Shown: positions 33,901 to 44,050 of the stretch, piece after piece
Numbering within the stretch: position 1 is the stretch's first letter
Layout: each line of letters begins with the position of its first letter
Assembly (NCBI RefSeq): GCF_000004195.4
Contig: NC_030679.2
Span: 32,229,712 to 32,293,711 of the forward strand
DNA length: 64,000 bases
Source of the DNA: Xenopus tropicalis
Taxonomy: Eukaryota; Chordata; Amphibia; Anura; Pipidae
Direction: 5' to 3'
Program-made: the position numbers and the translations under genes
Notes under the pieces: model-generated
Told to the model about the DNA's origin: nothing
Database searches by the model: none
Seen by the model: only the letters and a program-made list of their open reading frames with translations

Positions 33901-34371
33901 AAATTAATATCTAGGTGGTATAGAACGCCAGTAGTACTACATAAAATGGGACTGACACCAAATGATACCTGTTGGAGGTGTAACCAATCAAAAGGAACAT
34001 TAGAACATATATGGCTGACATGTACAAAACTTACCCTGTTCTGGAACCAAGTAGAAGAGATCTGCGAGGAAGTCACAGGAAGCCGGATAAATACAAATCC
34101 CTCAGCAATACTCCTATTTCACCGATATGAACCTGCAGATTGGACTAAAAAAGATCTCACACTAAAACTACTCATGACAGCCAAGTCCATCATACCAGTA
34201 CACTGGCGGTCAGACAAAATTCCTACAAAAGATCACTGGTTTAAGGTAATCAATGAGTTATGCCTAATGGAGGAGATAACAGCTTCAATTAGAGATAAAT
34301 ACCAGGACTACCTAGCAGTCTGGCTACCCTGGAAAGAATATATTAACAAAAAAGACACAAGTGGAGAATAG
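30978..34371 (+). pseudogene. L1 ORF2 (endonuclease-RT), broken
   Basis: ORF2p nicks target DNA and reverse-transcribes LINE RNA. The AP-type endonuclease is at the N-terminus: LNVNGIN, LLLQETHIK, IGSVYLPN, GGDLNMALYPTLD and, after the first stop, WSDHAAVQ with the SDH motif. An in-frame TAG at 31596-31598 interrupts it; the frame continues to 32150. RT text [22 protein letters not shown] follows near 32155 after an apparent internal deletion. Further loss near 32265 and a frameshift near 32405 precede a long open RT piece (32423-33487) holding the catalytic FADD box and NGTRQGCPLSP. A frameshift near 33455, consistent with loss of one G, separates the C-terminal piece (33541-34371) with its CWRCNQSKGTLEHIWLTC zinc-like motif. 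It cannot encode a full enzyme. Confidence 0.9.
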
Positions 34372-34582
34372 GTAATATAAACAGAGCAAATAGAATCATT
34401 GTATAAGTTCCTTTTTTATTGTTGGTATGTATAAGAATATGATGTTTAACTAAAATAATACAAGCAACAAATGTGCAGATATGTATAGAAAGTACATGGA
34501 AATGAGAAGAAAATCAATGTACAAAATGTATATTTCTAAAATGTTTTTGCTTCTGTCTAAATAAAGCTTGAATAGAAAAAAA
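34372..34582 (+). other. LINE 3' UTR and A-rich tail
   Basis: Runs from the ORF2 stop to an A-rich tail (about 34574-34582) with AATAAA at 34560-34565. The tail is short and directly precedes the 3' target duplication. Confidence 0.8.
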
Positions 34583-34598
34583 AAGAAAAGATGGCAAC

Positions 34599-35143
34599 TA
34601 GTGATGAGCGAATCTGTTCCGTTTCGCTTCGCCGAAATATTCGCGAATCTTTAAAAAGATCCGCGAAACGGCGAAATATTCGCGAAACGGCGAAAATGTC
34701 GTGCGACAAAAAAAATTTGTCGCCCGCGGCTATTATTTTGTCGCGCTGCTATTGTTTCGTCGCCTGCGGCTATTATTTTGTCGCGCGGCTATTGTTTCGT
34801 CGCCCGCGGCTATTATTTTGTCGCACGGCTATTGTTTCGTCGCACGCGGCTATTATTTCGTCGCCTGCGGCTATTATTTTGTCGCGCGGCTATTGTTTCG
34901 TCGCCCACGGCTATTATTTAGTCGCGCGGCTATTGTTTCGTCGCACGCGGCTATTATTTAGTCGCGCGGCTATTCTTTTGACGCCCGCGACAATTCTTTT
35001 TTGACGCCGGCGGCAATTTTTGGACGTGTGGCGAATTTTTCCGCGGCAAATTTTTTCATCCGTTTCGTGAAACAATCCGCCAATGGCGAAACGCGGAAAT
35101 TCGCCGCGAATCCATGCCTGGCGAAACATTTCGCCCATCACTA
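34599..35143. mobile_element. hAT MITE with internal 40-bp minisatellite
   Basis: TAGTGATGAGCGAA and TTCGCCCATCACTA are the inverse ends. ATGGCAAC flanks exactly on both sides (34591-34598 and 35144-35151), a perfect 8-bp TSD. The left TSD overlaps the last four bases of the LINE's 3' duplication. The interior (about 34720-34985) repeats a 40-bp unit made of two related halves of GCGGCTATTRTTTYGTCGC type. Open frames over it (34591-35004 and others) read Leu/Phe/Arg-rich repeats and are not genes. Confidence 0.9.
34720..34985. repeat. 40-bp CpG-rich tandem repeat inside MITE
   Basis: ATTGTTTCGT recurs at 34751, 34791, 34831, 34892 and 34932: spacings 40, 40, 61 and 40. The sequence alternates CTATTATTTTGTCGC and CTATTGTTTCGTCGC half-units. 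Confidence 0.85.
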
Positions 35144-35151
35144 ATGGCAAC

Positions 35152-36060
35152 CATAGATTACTCAATACATGCAGGGGGAGCTTCCATTATTTATCTCAAT
35201 TAGTTGAACTTTTAAATCAACTTTTGGTCAACAGTCATAATATTGGCATCTGCCTATCACTGTGCACACAGGGAAGATTCAGGCATACTTTTTATCCAAC
35301 CAGGGCTAGGTACAGTAGGCAGCCAGACCCTGCTTTTTAAATGAGCTCTTGCATCCAGGATCGCAGTATATTATCCAGCCAGCTATACAAGAGGGAACAC
35401 AAGAGATGTGGGTTTGCACAACAAGCAAATAAAATATATCAGCGTTCTGCAATCATATAATAAATCATGCTGGTCATTAAATTTAGACTCTGTGCCTGTT
35501 GCTTTTATTGAAAGGTAAATATAACATTCAGTCTTAAACTGGGATTAGGGTCTCAACTGAATGATTAGACTTATTATGCAGCATAGCTCTTTTCTGACAT
35601 TAATGCTGAACCCATACTGTGAGATTTGTTGCTGCACCAGTTATGGAACAGTGAGAAATAAGACACAACTACACAATTTAGTACAGATGTACAACCTCCC
35701 TTATATTTCATGTTTAAAAGTAGAGCATAAGTAGAAGACTAGCTGGTTAAGTAACCTCTTATCTAGACACTGGTCCATCAATTCAACCAATACAAAACAT
35801 CCTACACAGGGAAACAAACACCCTAATGATACAACTGTGAGTTCACATAGGGAGTGCATTTTATTTCATGGAGTGGAGGAGTCAAATATATATATATTTG
35901 TATAGAAACTCAAAGGGCAGAAGGAGAGCTCTACTTGCCGATATTCACTGACTAATGTCATTTTAAAACCAGGGCTTTTGGTCAGCGTAACAGCAGAGCA
36001 CCGAATATCCCAAGGGTACAGTTTAAACTAGATAGGAGGTCAGGGCAGACAGCAAGCTTA
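35152..36060. other. No gene recognised
   Basis: AT-rich spacer with a short TA run near 35886-35896. Confidence 0.45.
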
Positions 36061-36400
36061 TGGGGCAGATTTATTAAAATTTGTGTTTGTGTAATTTTCC
36101 TGATTTTTTTTAAACTCAATTTTGAAAAAAGCATGAATGTCTACTAGTTTATTAAAAACTGCAACAAAAATAAACACAGATGAGAAAAAACACAATTTTT
36201 TTTATTGTTTGTAAGAATTTTTGCGTGCTTACAAATGAACAAAAAAAAAAATCATGAAAAACAATAAAACCACAAAATAAATAAAAAATTTGCCTAGGAC
36301 AACTTCAATTGATTTCAACATGACCCTGACAGCTTTTAGATGGCATATTTTTACTTTTGGATTTTTGGCATTACATGTCCATTAATAAAGGAAAGGTGGC
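36061..36400. repeat. Possible AT-rich dispersed repeat
   Basis: GGGGCAGATTTATTAAA at the start is a common terminus of Xenopus-type AT-rich MITEs; a related CTGCCCCTTA end lies near 61760. The opposite border is unclear. Confidence 0.35.
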
Positions 36401-38124
36401 AAAGCTTGGGAATCTGTAATAAAGGTCAAAATGAGAGCAATATCCACTGAGTGGGCACTCAAGAGGTACAATTTGTCTTCAGCAAGTCTTGGGTAGCCTA
36501 AGTAATGATAAACTCAAGAAAGTCCCTTGAAAAGTTTGGCATAAAAAATTGACCTGTGTGCTACTCGTGAGCAAAAGTCAAATGTAAAATGACTTGGAGA
36601 GCAACACAAGCATCATAAAAGTTCATGGAGGTGCCAAATAAGGGCTGTGATTGGCTATTAGGCAGTCTCTATGCACACTATCAGCTTACAGGGGGCTTTA
36701 TTTGGTAGTAAATCTAGTTTTTATTCAACCAAAACTTGTCACCAAGTCAGGAATTCAAAAATAACTCCCTGGTTTGGGGGCACTGAGAGCAACATCCAAG
36801 GGGTTGGTGAGCAACATGTTGCCCCAGAGCCACTGGTTGGGGATCACTGCTCTACATCATACTAAAAATGTACTGTGTGTTTGCTTCAGAAGCTCTAATA
36901 CCGTTTATATAAATGTGCTCTTATATGCGTGTGTCGTACTTTGCAGGATAATGATGTTCATTAGACAGTTATTACATTGTAAAATGTAATTGCACAGGCC
37001 AAACAATTGCACATTGCAAATTAAGACCTTTTTTGCCTATAATAATAACTGCTATTTCAGTATGATGTTTTGTTACATAGACTGCGCACTGGCACAAACA
37101 ACAAAGTATTCTCACACTGAACATATTTGCCCTGCCCGTGTATATTTATAAAGCTGGACAAGACATGATTGCGAAATTTTTATTCACAAATTGTGCATAT
37201 TTATGGGACACTCTGCATTTGAGTTACGCCACAGCTTTAGTGGCAGAAAAAATATTTGCTGATTTCGCAAAGTTATATCTGCAAAGAGAAAATGTTGCTG
37301 TATTCACGCATAATAAAGGCGCATAAAGGGCATGGTCATGCAAATCGCAAACTCATTTGTAAATTTTTGTGCGCATTTCACTGCGATTCGCAAAAAAAGG
37401 AAAGACCGACACCGCAGTACAAAATTTAAGTGTTTAGGGGAAAACAACCATTTGTGAAAAAAATATGCACTGCTCGAACTAAATAAATGACCCCCGGAAC
37501 GTTTTTCCCTTTGGCAGTTGAGTTACAATGTGTTAGCAAAACCCATTATTCTTATCTAAGCGCTAAGGGAAAAACTGTTTGCATTGAGCATTTTTTCCAC
37601 TGACACTGTTTATTACATACTGGGGAATGGTTTTACTACTTAAAATTGATGGGCCATTGCAAACGTTGCTATGTATGGCATGTATGTGTTCTTTTCCTTT
37701 GGCTAAAGTGTCATCTGGGCCCGGACTGGCAATCTGTGGGTTCTGGCCAATGCCAGAGGGGCTGCTGTAAGATGCCATAGACTGTCGCTATTTATTGGGC
37801 CGGTGGGGGCTGTTTGGGCCTGAGTACCTGAAATACCAGGGTCTATTTTATACCTGACCTGGGGACATCAGCTGTTGGAGCTGGCTGCCCCTTTCCCTGA
37901 GAGCGAGCGCAGTAGTGTAACTAGATGATACTGGGCCCCACAGCAAATTCAATTTAAGGCCCCAAAAACATTAATGAACATTAGTAAATTGACTTGTTCT
38001 ATCAAGATATATTTAAATTGCTCATTTATTTAGGACCCTACTGTGCCCCCTACACTCCAGGGCCCCTCTGCAACCGCAGGGTCTGCTTCCCAGTTACACC
38101 CCATGTGCATTTCTGTGTACAACC
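36401..38124. other. No gene; AT-rich repeat at about 37139-37495
   Basis: The segment 37139-37495 is rich in TTTCGCAAA and GCGCAT text and ends AAATAAATGACCCCC, suggesting another unnamed MITE. Elsewhere no gene is supported. Confidence 0.4.
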
Positions 38125-38731
38125 TAGTTACATAGTTACATAGGGTTGAAAAAAGACCAGTGTCCATCAAGTTCAACCCATCCAAGTAAACCCAGCACAC
38201 CTAACCCACACCTACCAATCTATACACTCACATACATAAACTATATATACAACCACTAGTACTAACTGTAGATATTAGTATCACAATAGCCTTGGATATT
38301 CTGATTGATCAAGAACTCATCCAGGCCCCTCTTAAAGGCATTAACAGAGTCTGCCATTACAACATCATTAGGAAGGGCATTCCACAACCTCACTGCCCTC
38401 ACCGTGAAAAACCACCTACGCTGCTTCAAATGGAAGCTCCGTTCCTCTAATCTAAAGGGGTGACCTCTGGTGCGTTGATTGTTTTTATGGGAAAAAAGAA
38501 CATCCCCCATCTGCCTATAATTCCCTCTAATGTATGTGTACAGAGTAATCATGTCCCCTCGCAAGCGCCTCTTTTCCAGAGAAAACAACCCCAACCTCGA
38601 CAGTCTAACCTCATAGTTTAAATCTTCCATCCCCTTTACCAGTTTAGTTGCAGTCTCTGCACTCTCTCCAGCTCATTAATATCCTTCTTAAGGACTGGAG
38701 CCCAAAACTGCACCGCATACTCAAGGTGAAT
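38125..38731 (-). pseudogene. CR1-like LINE 3' end, minus strand
   Basis: The minus strand gives 122 open residues (38262-38630) beginning EDLNYEVRLSRLGLFSLEK, then RRLRGDMITLYTYIRG, TRGHPFRLEE, FFTVRAVRLWNALPNDVV and ending at QGYCDTNIYS. This is nearly the same as the copy at 25744-26076. The upstream portion (to 38731) encodes the [17 protein letters not shown] segment with frame breaks. The 3' end is TAGTTACATAGTTACATAG (38125-38143), the inverse of the 8-bp CR1 tail. 5'-truncated, without the catalytic core. Confidence 0.85.
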
Positions 38732-38833
38732 GCTTGTTTCACAGGGTTGCAATTTCTTCCAGCAACCGGGGTAGCCTGTACATGATCACATTAATCAGAA
38801 TTAATAACTTTCCTAAAAACCATAAAGTGTATT

Positions 38834-39110
38834 TAAAGGAGAATTAAACCCACCCTAAGTTTTTAATTGAAAGTCCACCCTGCAAAAGGGCTGCTCTCCC
38901 ACTGTATCACCACCAATGTATAGAAGTCCAGAGTGATATGTACCTGCTTTCTAACTGCAGCCGGATTGGTGGCCGCCATCTTTGGCTGCATCACATACAG
39001 CGTCTGTTTCCCTGGCAGGCATCTCCCAGCAGGAACATGTGCACTGGAATCAATCTAATTCTGGCTTCCAGTGTGGCCATTGCTGCCAGAAAGGCATATA
39101 CTAATGGGCA
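38834..39110. mobile_element. T2-type MITE, one end seen
   Basis: The TTAAAGGAGAATTAAACCC end at 38834 and interior text like GTGGCCGCCATCTTTGG fit the TTAAAGGRR family. The right end is not defined. Confidence 0.45.
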
Positions 39111-40150
39111 GATCTATCTATGTGAGATTAGAGCGCTCAACAGAACAAGTCATCCACTTTCTATTCATTCCTATGAAATTGTTAGACACGTATTTATAAA
39201 ATGAAGTGAAGTGAAGTGATTTATTTGGGAAGGCAGGGGCCATGTGTGGAGACGATCTATAAATTAAAATGTTAAAGGTATAATATGCATGTAACTGGGA
39301 CTGTGTATCCTCAAACTAATTTTGGTGTGATTACATTATATTTCTGTACTAGGGATCAATAAAAAATATGTTTTGAGACTTTCTTGAACATTATTGCAAA
39401 GAAATTGGATTTGGCTTTCCAGCTGAGCAGTTATTTCATAGTTAGTTAATGTGGCAGTCGACTGTAACTGATCAGTTTGCAATGACAGATAAGCTCCCTA
39501 TCTACACTACTCTAACATTTACATCTTTGCAACTGCTTTTGGGCGAAACATGTTGCTGGTTACAAGGCTCATTTACAAATGCAGCACAAAGTGCAAATTC
39601 ATGTACAAAGCTATAGCTTTCTACCCACAATATAGGGTTTAACCCCAGAATTCTAAGGTAATTGCTACCGTATGTCTACAAAATTCTGTGCAGCATTTGT
39701 ATTTTCCCCAAAGTAGTGCTGGCTAGACAAACAAGTGTACGTGCCAGAAACAAATGCTGAGAGTAAGAATCATTACTATAAATGAAATCAGTTTTTTTCC
39801 AGATCAGCAATATAACCAGCAAACTCATGCTGTGCACCATGGCCTTACAAACACCGCAAAATAAGAAAACAAACACCTGTATCTAATAGAAAGCACTAGG
39901 CTACAAGCATTATTATTGAGTGCTAAATATGCCATAAATACAGACATTTATCAGAACCATTCAGTTTGTATTGCGCTTTATCATTTTGATAAGGCCCCTT
40001 TTTCCAGATAACTGTAGAGGAGCATCAGCGCTCAATGACTATGAATTTGAAACACTAGAAAGACCCTATTTCAACTCATTCTGGGGTAAGGTTAATGTGA
40101 AAAAATAAAAGGGTTTCATAAAATAATTTATAACAGGTCCGATCCTCTAG
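39111..40150. other. No gene recognised
   Basis: AT-rich, with small GAAGT repeats near 39201-39220. No frame worth calling. Confidence 0.45.
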
Positions 40151-40825
40151 TTATCTGTGTTTGCCGGTGATACAAAACTTTGCAGGCAAATTAATTCCAT
40201 GCAGGATTTGGCATCCTTGCGTGGGTAACCAATGGACTGGGAGGCTCAGTGGCAGATGAGATTCAATGTTAATAACTGTAAGGATATGTATTTGAAACAC
40301 AAAAATTTCCAAGTCACTTAGTGAAATCACTTGGGAATATTGAGATTGACTTAGACATCCTCGATGAAGAAAGACCTGGGGGAGCTTGTGGATTCTAAAT
40401 GTAGCTGTATCAGGCAGTACCAGCCAGCACAAGGGCCAGCAAGGTTTTGAGCTGTATTAATAGGGGTATAGACTCAGGGAGGAGAAAGTTATTCCTTCTG
40501 TTTAAAATCACTGGTAAGCACCATCTAGACAGTGTAGTTGTGTCTTCAATGCTTAGAAAGGATATTAATGGATAGCCAAAGTCCAGAGAAGAGCAACTAA
40601 GTTGATAAAGGATTATCGAAAGTCTCAGTTATGAAGAAATGCTGGCCAAGTTGGGATTGTTTACAATGGAGAGAAGGTGCTTAAGAGAGGATAGGATAAC
40701 TATATATAAATAAACAAGGGGCCATACAGTAATCTCCTGATGCTTTATTTATCAGTGGAGCCTTCCAGTGGGCACAGGGGTATCTATTCAAATTGAAAGA
40801 AAGATTTTATATTAAGATGTGCTAA

Positions 40826-41024
40826 GGGTGATGACACACAGAGCTACTAGTAGCAGCTACTTGTCATGGCTACAGAAACAGACAATGCTGATCCTTTACT
40901 GATGATTGTCTCTACGTGTGTTTTAGAAGAGGCAATTCTCAGAATTGTCTATGGCAGGGTATTTGCTGGTGTTTAGTAGCCGTGACAAATAGCTGCTACT
41001 AAGTAGCTCTGTGTGTCTTCACTC
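40826..41024. mobile_element. Harbinger-like MITE 1 (nested pair)
   Basis: Ends GGGTGATGACACACAGAGC and GCTCTGTGTGTCTTCACTC. TAA flanks both sides (40823-40825 and 41025-41027), the 3-bp TWA target duplication of PIF/Harbinger elements. Confidence 0.85.
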
Positions 41025-41027
41025 TAA

Positions 41028-41288
41028 GGGCTCTGGAACACGGGGAGATTAGTCGCCCACGACAAATCTCCCTGTTCACGGGCGACTAATCTCCCCGAAC
41101 TGCCATCCCACCGGTGAAAATGTAAGTCGCCGGTGGGATGGCATACGCTGCACAGGCGATTTCGGCAAACCACCGAAGTTGCCTCGTGAGGCATTTTTGC
41201 GATTTGCCGAAATCGCGCCGCCGCGTGTTTCGCCGGTGGGATGGCAACTGATGGCGCGGGCGACTAATCTCCCCGTGTGCCAGAGCCC
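41028..41288. mobile_element. Harbinger-like MITE 2 (shares TAA with MITE 1)
   Basis: GGGCTCTGGAACACGGGGAG and CTCCCCGTGTGCCAGAGCCC are inverse ends. TAA flanks at 41025-41027 and 41289-41291. The interior has GGCGACTAATCTCC palindromes. The second copy is at 42127-42337. Confidence 0.9.
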
Positions 41289-41590
41289 TAAGAAAGCTGT
41301 ATAGTTGTAGCTTTTGTACTGGCAGATTGTTAGATATGGGCTGGATGCCTTTTTAGAAAGTGAGAAAATACAAAGTTACTGAAATTTACTCTTACTACAA
41401 GTTGATCCAGTAACAGGTCTAATTGCCCTCTTGGATTCAGGAATTACATTTGAGGCAAATAGGAGAAGCTCAGAAGGTTTTTTCTCCCGCCTTCCTCTAG
41501 ATCAACTAACAGCTAGCAGGTCACTTAGGAGATAAGGTTGAACTTGACGGACATTCTTGCAACCTCATCTTCTATGTTACTATGTTAAAC

Positions 41591-42123
41591 CCTGCTGCCA
41601 GGCATATTCCTCACCAACTTCTCTTCCTTTGCTATTCTACTCTGTCAGTCCCTAAAATGGCTTCTGCTACCATTGAGGATAACATTCAAATTATAGACCC
41701 TGACATTCAAAGCAGTTCACAATTCAGCCTAAAGTTATCTCTTAACTTATCTGCAAGTACTTGCCAGGCCACTTCTTCTAATGATCAGCTTATTCATTAC
41801 TGCTTCACATAAACCTAGTCAGGACTTCACTAGAACTGCATTCCTTCTCTGGGAGGAGTTCCATCAGACTTTCTACCAATCTCTCTGCCTTTAAACAATC
41901 TCTTAAACACAAATCTTTAGGGAATGTTATCCTCATCTAGCCTAGAATTCCTTTATGATATTCTTACTATATGCCACTGTTACTTGCTAAGTGCAATACT
42001 CAATGCTGAATCCTGATCTTGCCCATCCCCACACCTTATTTTTCTTACTTACATCTCCTTTTACATTGTAAGCCCTAACCAGCAGGGTGCTCTTTACCTC
42101 CTGTATTGGTGAGTGTTTGTATA
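41591..42123. other. Mostly unassigned; SINE-like piece near its end
   Basis: The end (about 42063-42110, ATTGTAAGCCCTAAC and TACCTCCTGTATTG) resembles the SINE-like repeat at 20.7-21.1 kb in the opposite sense. It appears to resume after the MITE (ACAGTGCCGCAAAATA near 42376). The 76-residue frame at 41582-41812 has no domain. Confidence 0.45.
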
Positions 42124-42126
42124 TAA

Positions 42127-42337
42127 GGGCTCTGGCACACGGGGAGATTAGTCGCCCGCGGCAAAACTCCCTGTTCGCAGGCGACTAATCTCCCCGAGTT
42201 GCCTTCCCCCTGCCATCCCACCGGCGAACATGTAAGTCGCCGGCGGGATGGCAGACGCGGCGGCGCAATTTCGCGCAAATCGCCGAAAAAGAGATTAGTT
42301 TGCCGTGGGCGACTAATCTCCCCGTGTGCCAGAGCCC
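42127..42337. mobile_element. Harbinger-like MITE 2 family, second copy
   Basis: GGGCTCTGGCACACGGGGAG and its inverse at the right end. TAA (42124-42126) and TTA (42338-42340) flank. Open frames on both strands here are shadows of the palindromic GC-rich sequence. Confidence 0.85.
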
Positions 42338-42618
42338 TTAATTGTATGTTTTCTAAATACACCCTTCTATCATACAGTGCCGCAAAATACCATAAGTCAT
42401 CTTTGCTTCTGGTTGCAGTTGGTAATGCAGTTTTCATTAATAACATTTCTGGCAAATGCTTCCTTAACAGAAGTCCTTTTGACCCTATCAGCTTAAAAAA
42501 ATCTATGCCATTGAAGAATATTATGTAGCCATAAAAATATTTATAAATATGCATATAGCAGTGCCTGCTGGCTGAGAGTAATAGCAAAGTATTGTTTATG
42601 CTGCAAAAAGTTTTTGAT

Positions 42619-42825
42619 TAGTGATGAGCAAATTTGTCCCACTTGCGTAAAAATTTGCGAAACAGTGAAAAATTTGAGAATCAAGGGTACCATGTAACTT
42701 TTTTGACACAACTGTGGCCTTTTTTTACGGTTTTGGATGTGACCGTGAATTTTCCGCAGCAAAAATGGCGAAAAGCGGAATTTCTCTGCGATTCCATACC
42801 TGACGAAAAAATTCCCTCATCACTA
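42619..42825. mobile_element. hAT MITE (TAGTGATGAG), 8-bp TSD
   Basis: TAGTGATGAGCAAAT to CCCTCATCACTA. The flanks TTTTTGAT (42611-42618) and ATTTTGAT (42826-42833) differ at one base. Confidence 0.85.
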
Positions 42826-42833
42826 ATTTTGAT

Positions 42834-43715
42834 TTCTAAATAAGTAATATAAACATGCCTCTGAGCTGTTATTAAACAGGAGATAAAAAATGGCATATAT
42901 TTTTACACAGAGGCATTTTGTTTTTATACTGTAGGGCATTTTGGGAACACAACTGAAGTATAATAAAAGCCCTATTGACCTACACAAATACTGCGACAAA
43001 TGCACAAAGCAAAAATCAATGTCCATTAAGTAATGCTACTAATTATCAGTTCTTTACATTGTCTGGGGTTAAATAAATCCAGGGGTTTTAATGATGTATG
43101 TACAGTATGTATGATCAGAGATTTATCCCAACAAATTGGGAAAAAGGAAGATGGTGTCCATTAAGAGAAGGGTAAGTGTAGATCCCCTTAATGGAATTTT
43201 GTTTTACCTTTATACAATCTAAACTTTTTGCAATACCATTTTTGTGTATTATTAACTGTGAGTGAGCCAAAACTATAACACTGAGAAATGATCATTGTGC
43301 TCTCTGCGTGTGAATGAGTATTCTCAGTGCAGGAAGAATTTGTTTATTTTTACAGTGTTCTCACTCAGTTTCCCAACCATTTAAGCTTTTTTGACAATTT
43401 TGTCATATTTTTAGCATATAATTTACAACCAATTAACTTCAAATCAAATAAGGTAATTTGTGTCTTTCTACAACTGAATTATGATTAAACACATGCACTG
43501 CTCATGCCCAGCCTCATGATTCTAAATGGGTATATAATGCAAATACATGGCAGTCCAGCTGCCTGCCTCCCAGCCACATCCAGCCCCTAGTCCAGGCTTT
43601 TTGGCCTCAGTGCTATTCTGTCTATGTTATTATACAGTAATCCTCAGTCACCATTCACATCAATGGTTGCACTACTGGAGCTTGTCTGTATGTCTAACTT
43701 TACTTATATATACCT
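42834..43715. other. No gene recognised
   Basis: AT-rich. No domain-bearing frame. Confidence 0.45.
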
Positions 43716-44050
43716 ACTACAGGCATGGGATCTATTATCCTGAATGCTTGAGACCTGGGCTTTCTGGATAAAGGGTCTTTGCATATTTTGGTCTGCTAAA
43801 ATAATCATTTAAACTTTAGGATTGTTTTGCCACCAATATGGGCCCATGCAGATTAATTACCATCAAGTACAATGTGTTGTTTTATTATTACAGAAATTTT
43901 TTTTTTTATAGGGATTAGTGATGAGCAAATCTGTAATGCTTCGCTTCACCATAACGGCAAGAAAATATGCAAAACGGTGAAAAATTTGCAAAACGCATTT
44001 GTTGTGCAATTTTTTTTTAATGCCCGTGTCTATTTTCTGTCGCCCGCGAA
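43716..44050. mobile_element. Palindromic repeat half plus hAT MITE fragment
   Basis: CAGGCATGGGATCTATTATCC near 43720 starts one half of the GGTATGGGATC repeat. At 43916 TAGTGATGAGCAAAT begins a hAT MITE of the TAGTGATG family that breaks off after TGTCGCCCGCGAAA near 44050. The right terminus is missing. Confidence 0.55.

Larger units (their letters stand above)
29397..34594 (+). mobile_element. L1-clade LINE with 12-bp TSD
   Basis: AAGAAAAGATGG occurs at 29397-29408 and again at 34583-34594, just after an A-rich 3' tail, so it is a 12-bp target duplication. Inside are a short 5' UTR, ORF1 (29504-30508), a spacer, ORF2 remnants (30978-34371), a 3' UTR and AATAAA at 34560-34565. The element spans 5' UTR to tail, so it was probably inserted near full length. 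ORF2 has since lost pieces. The exact TSD suggests modest age. Confidence 0.9.
40151..41590 (+). pseudogene. Old CR1-like LINE, plus strand
   Basis: Decayed RT-thumb and C-terminal text is readable on the plus strand with many stops and shifts: DDTKLCRQINSMQDL near 40170, then MDWEAQWQMRFNVNN near 40230, the decayed EHMLAKLGLF-type segment near 40640, and a tail ending ACTATGTT near 41575-41586. Two Harbinger-like MITEs sit inside it (40826-41288). It is an older subfamily, close to the copy at 10245-11225. Confidence 0.7.

Noticed and set aside
34591..35004. 137-residue Leu/Arg/Phe-rich open frame
   Set aside because: Product of the 40-bp repeat inside a MITE. It starts in the target duplication.
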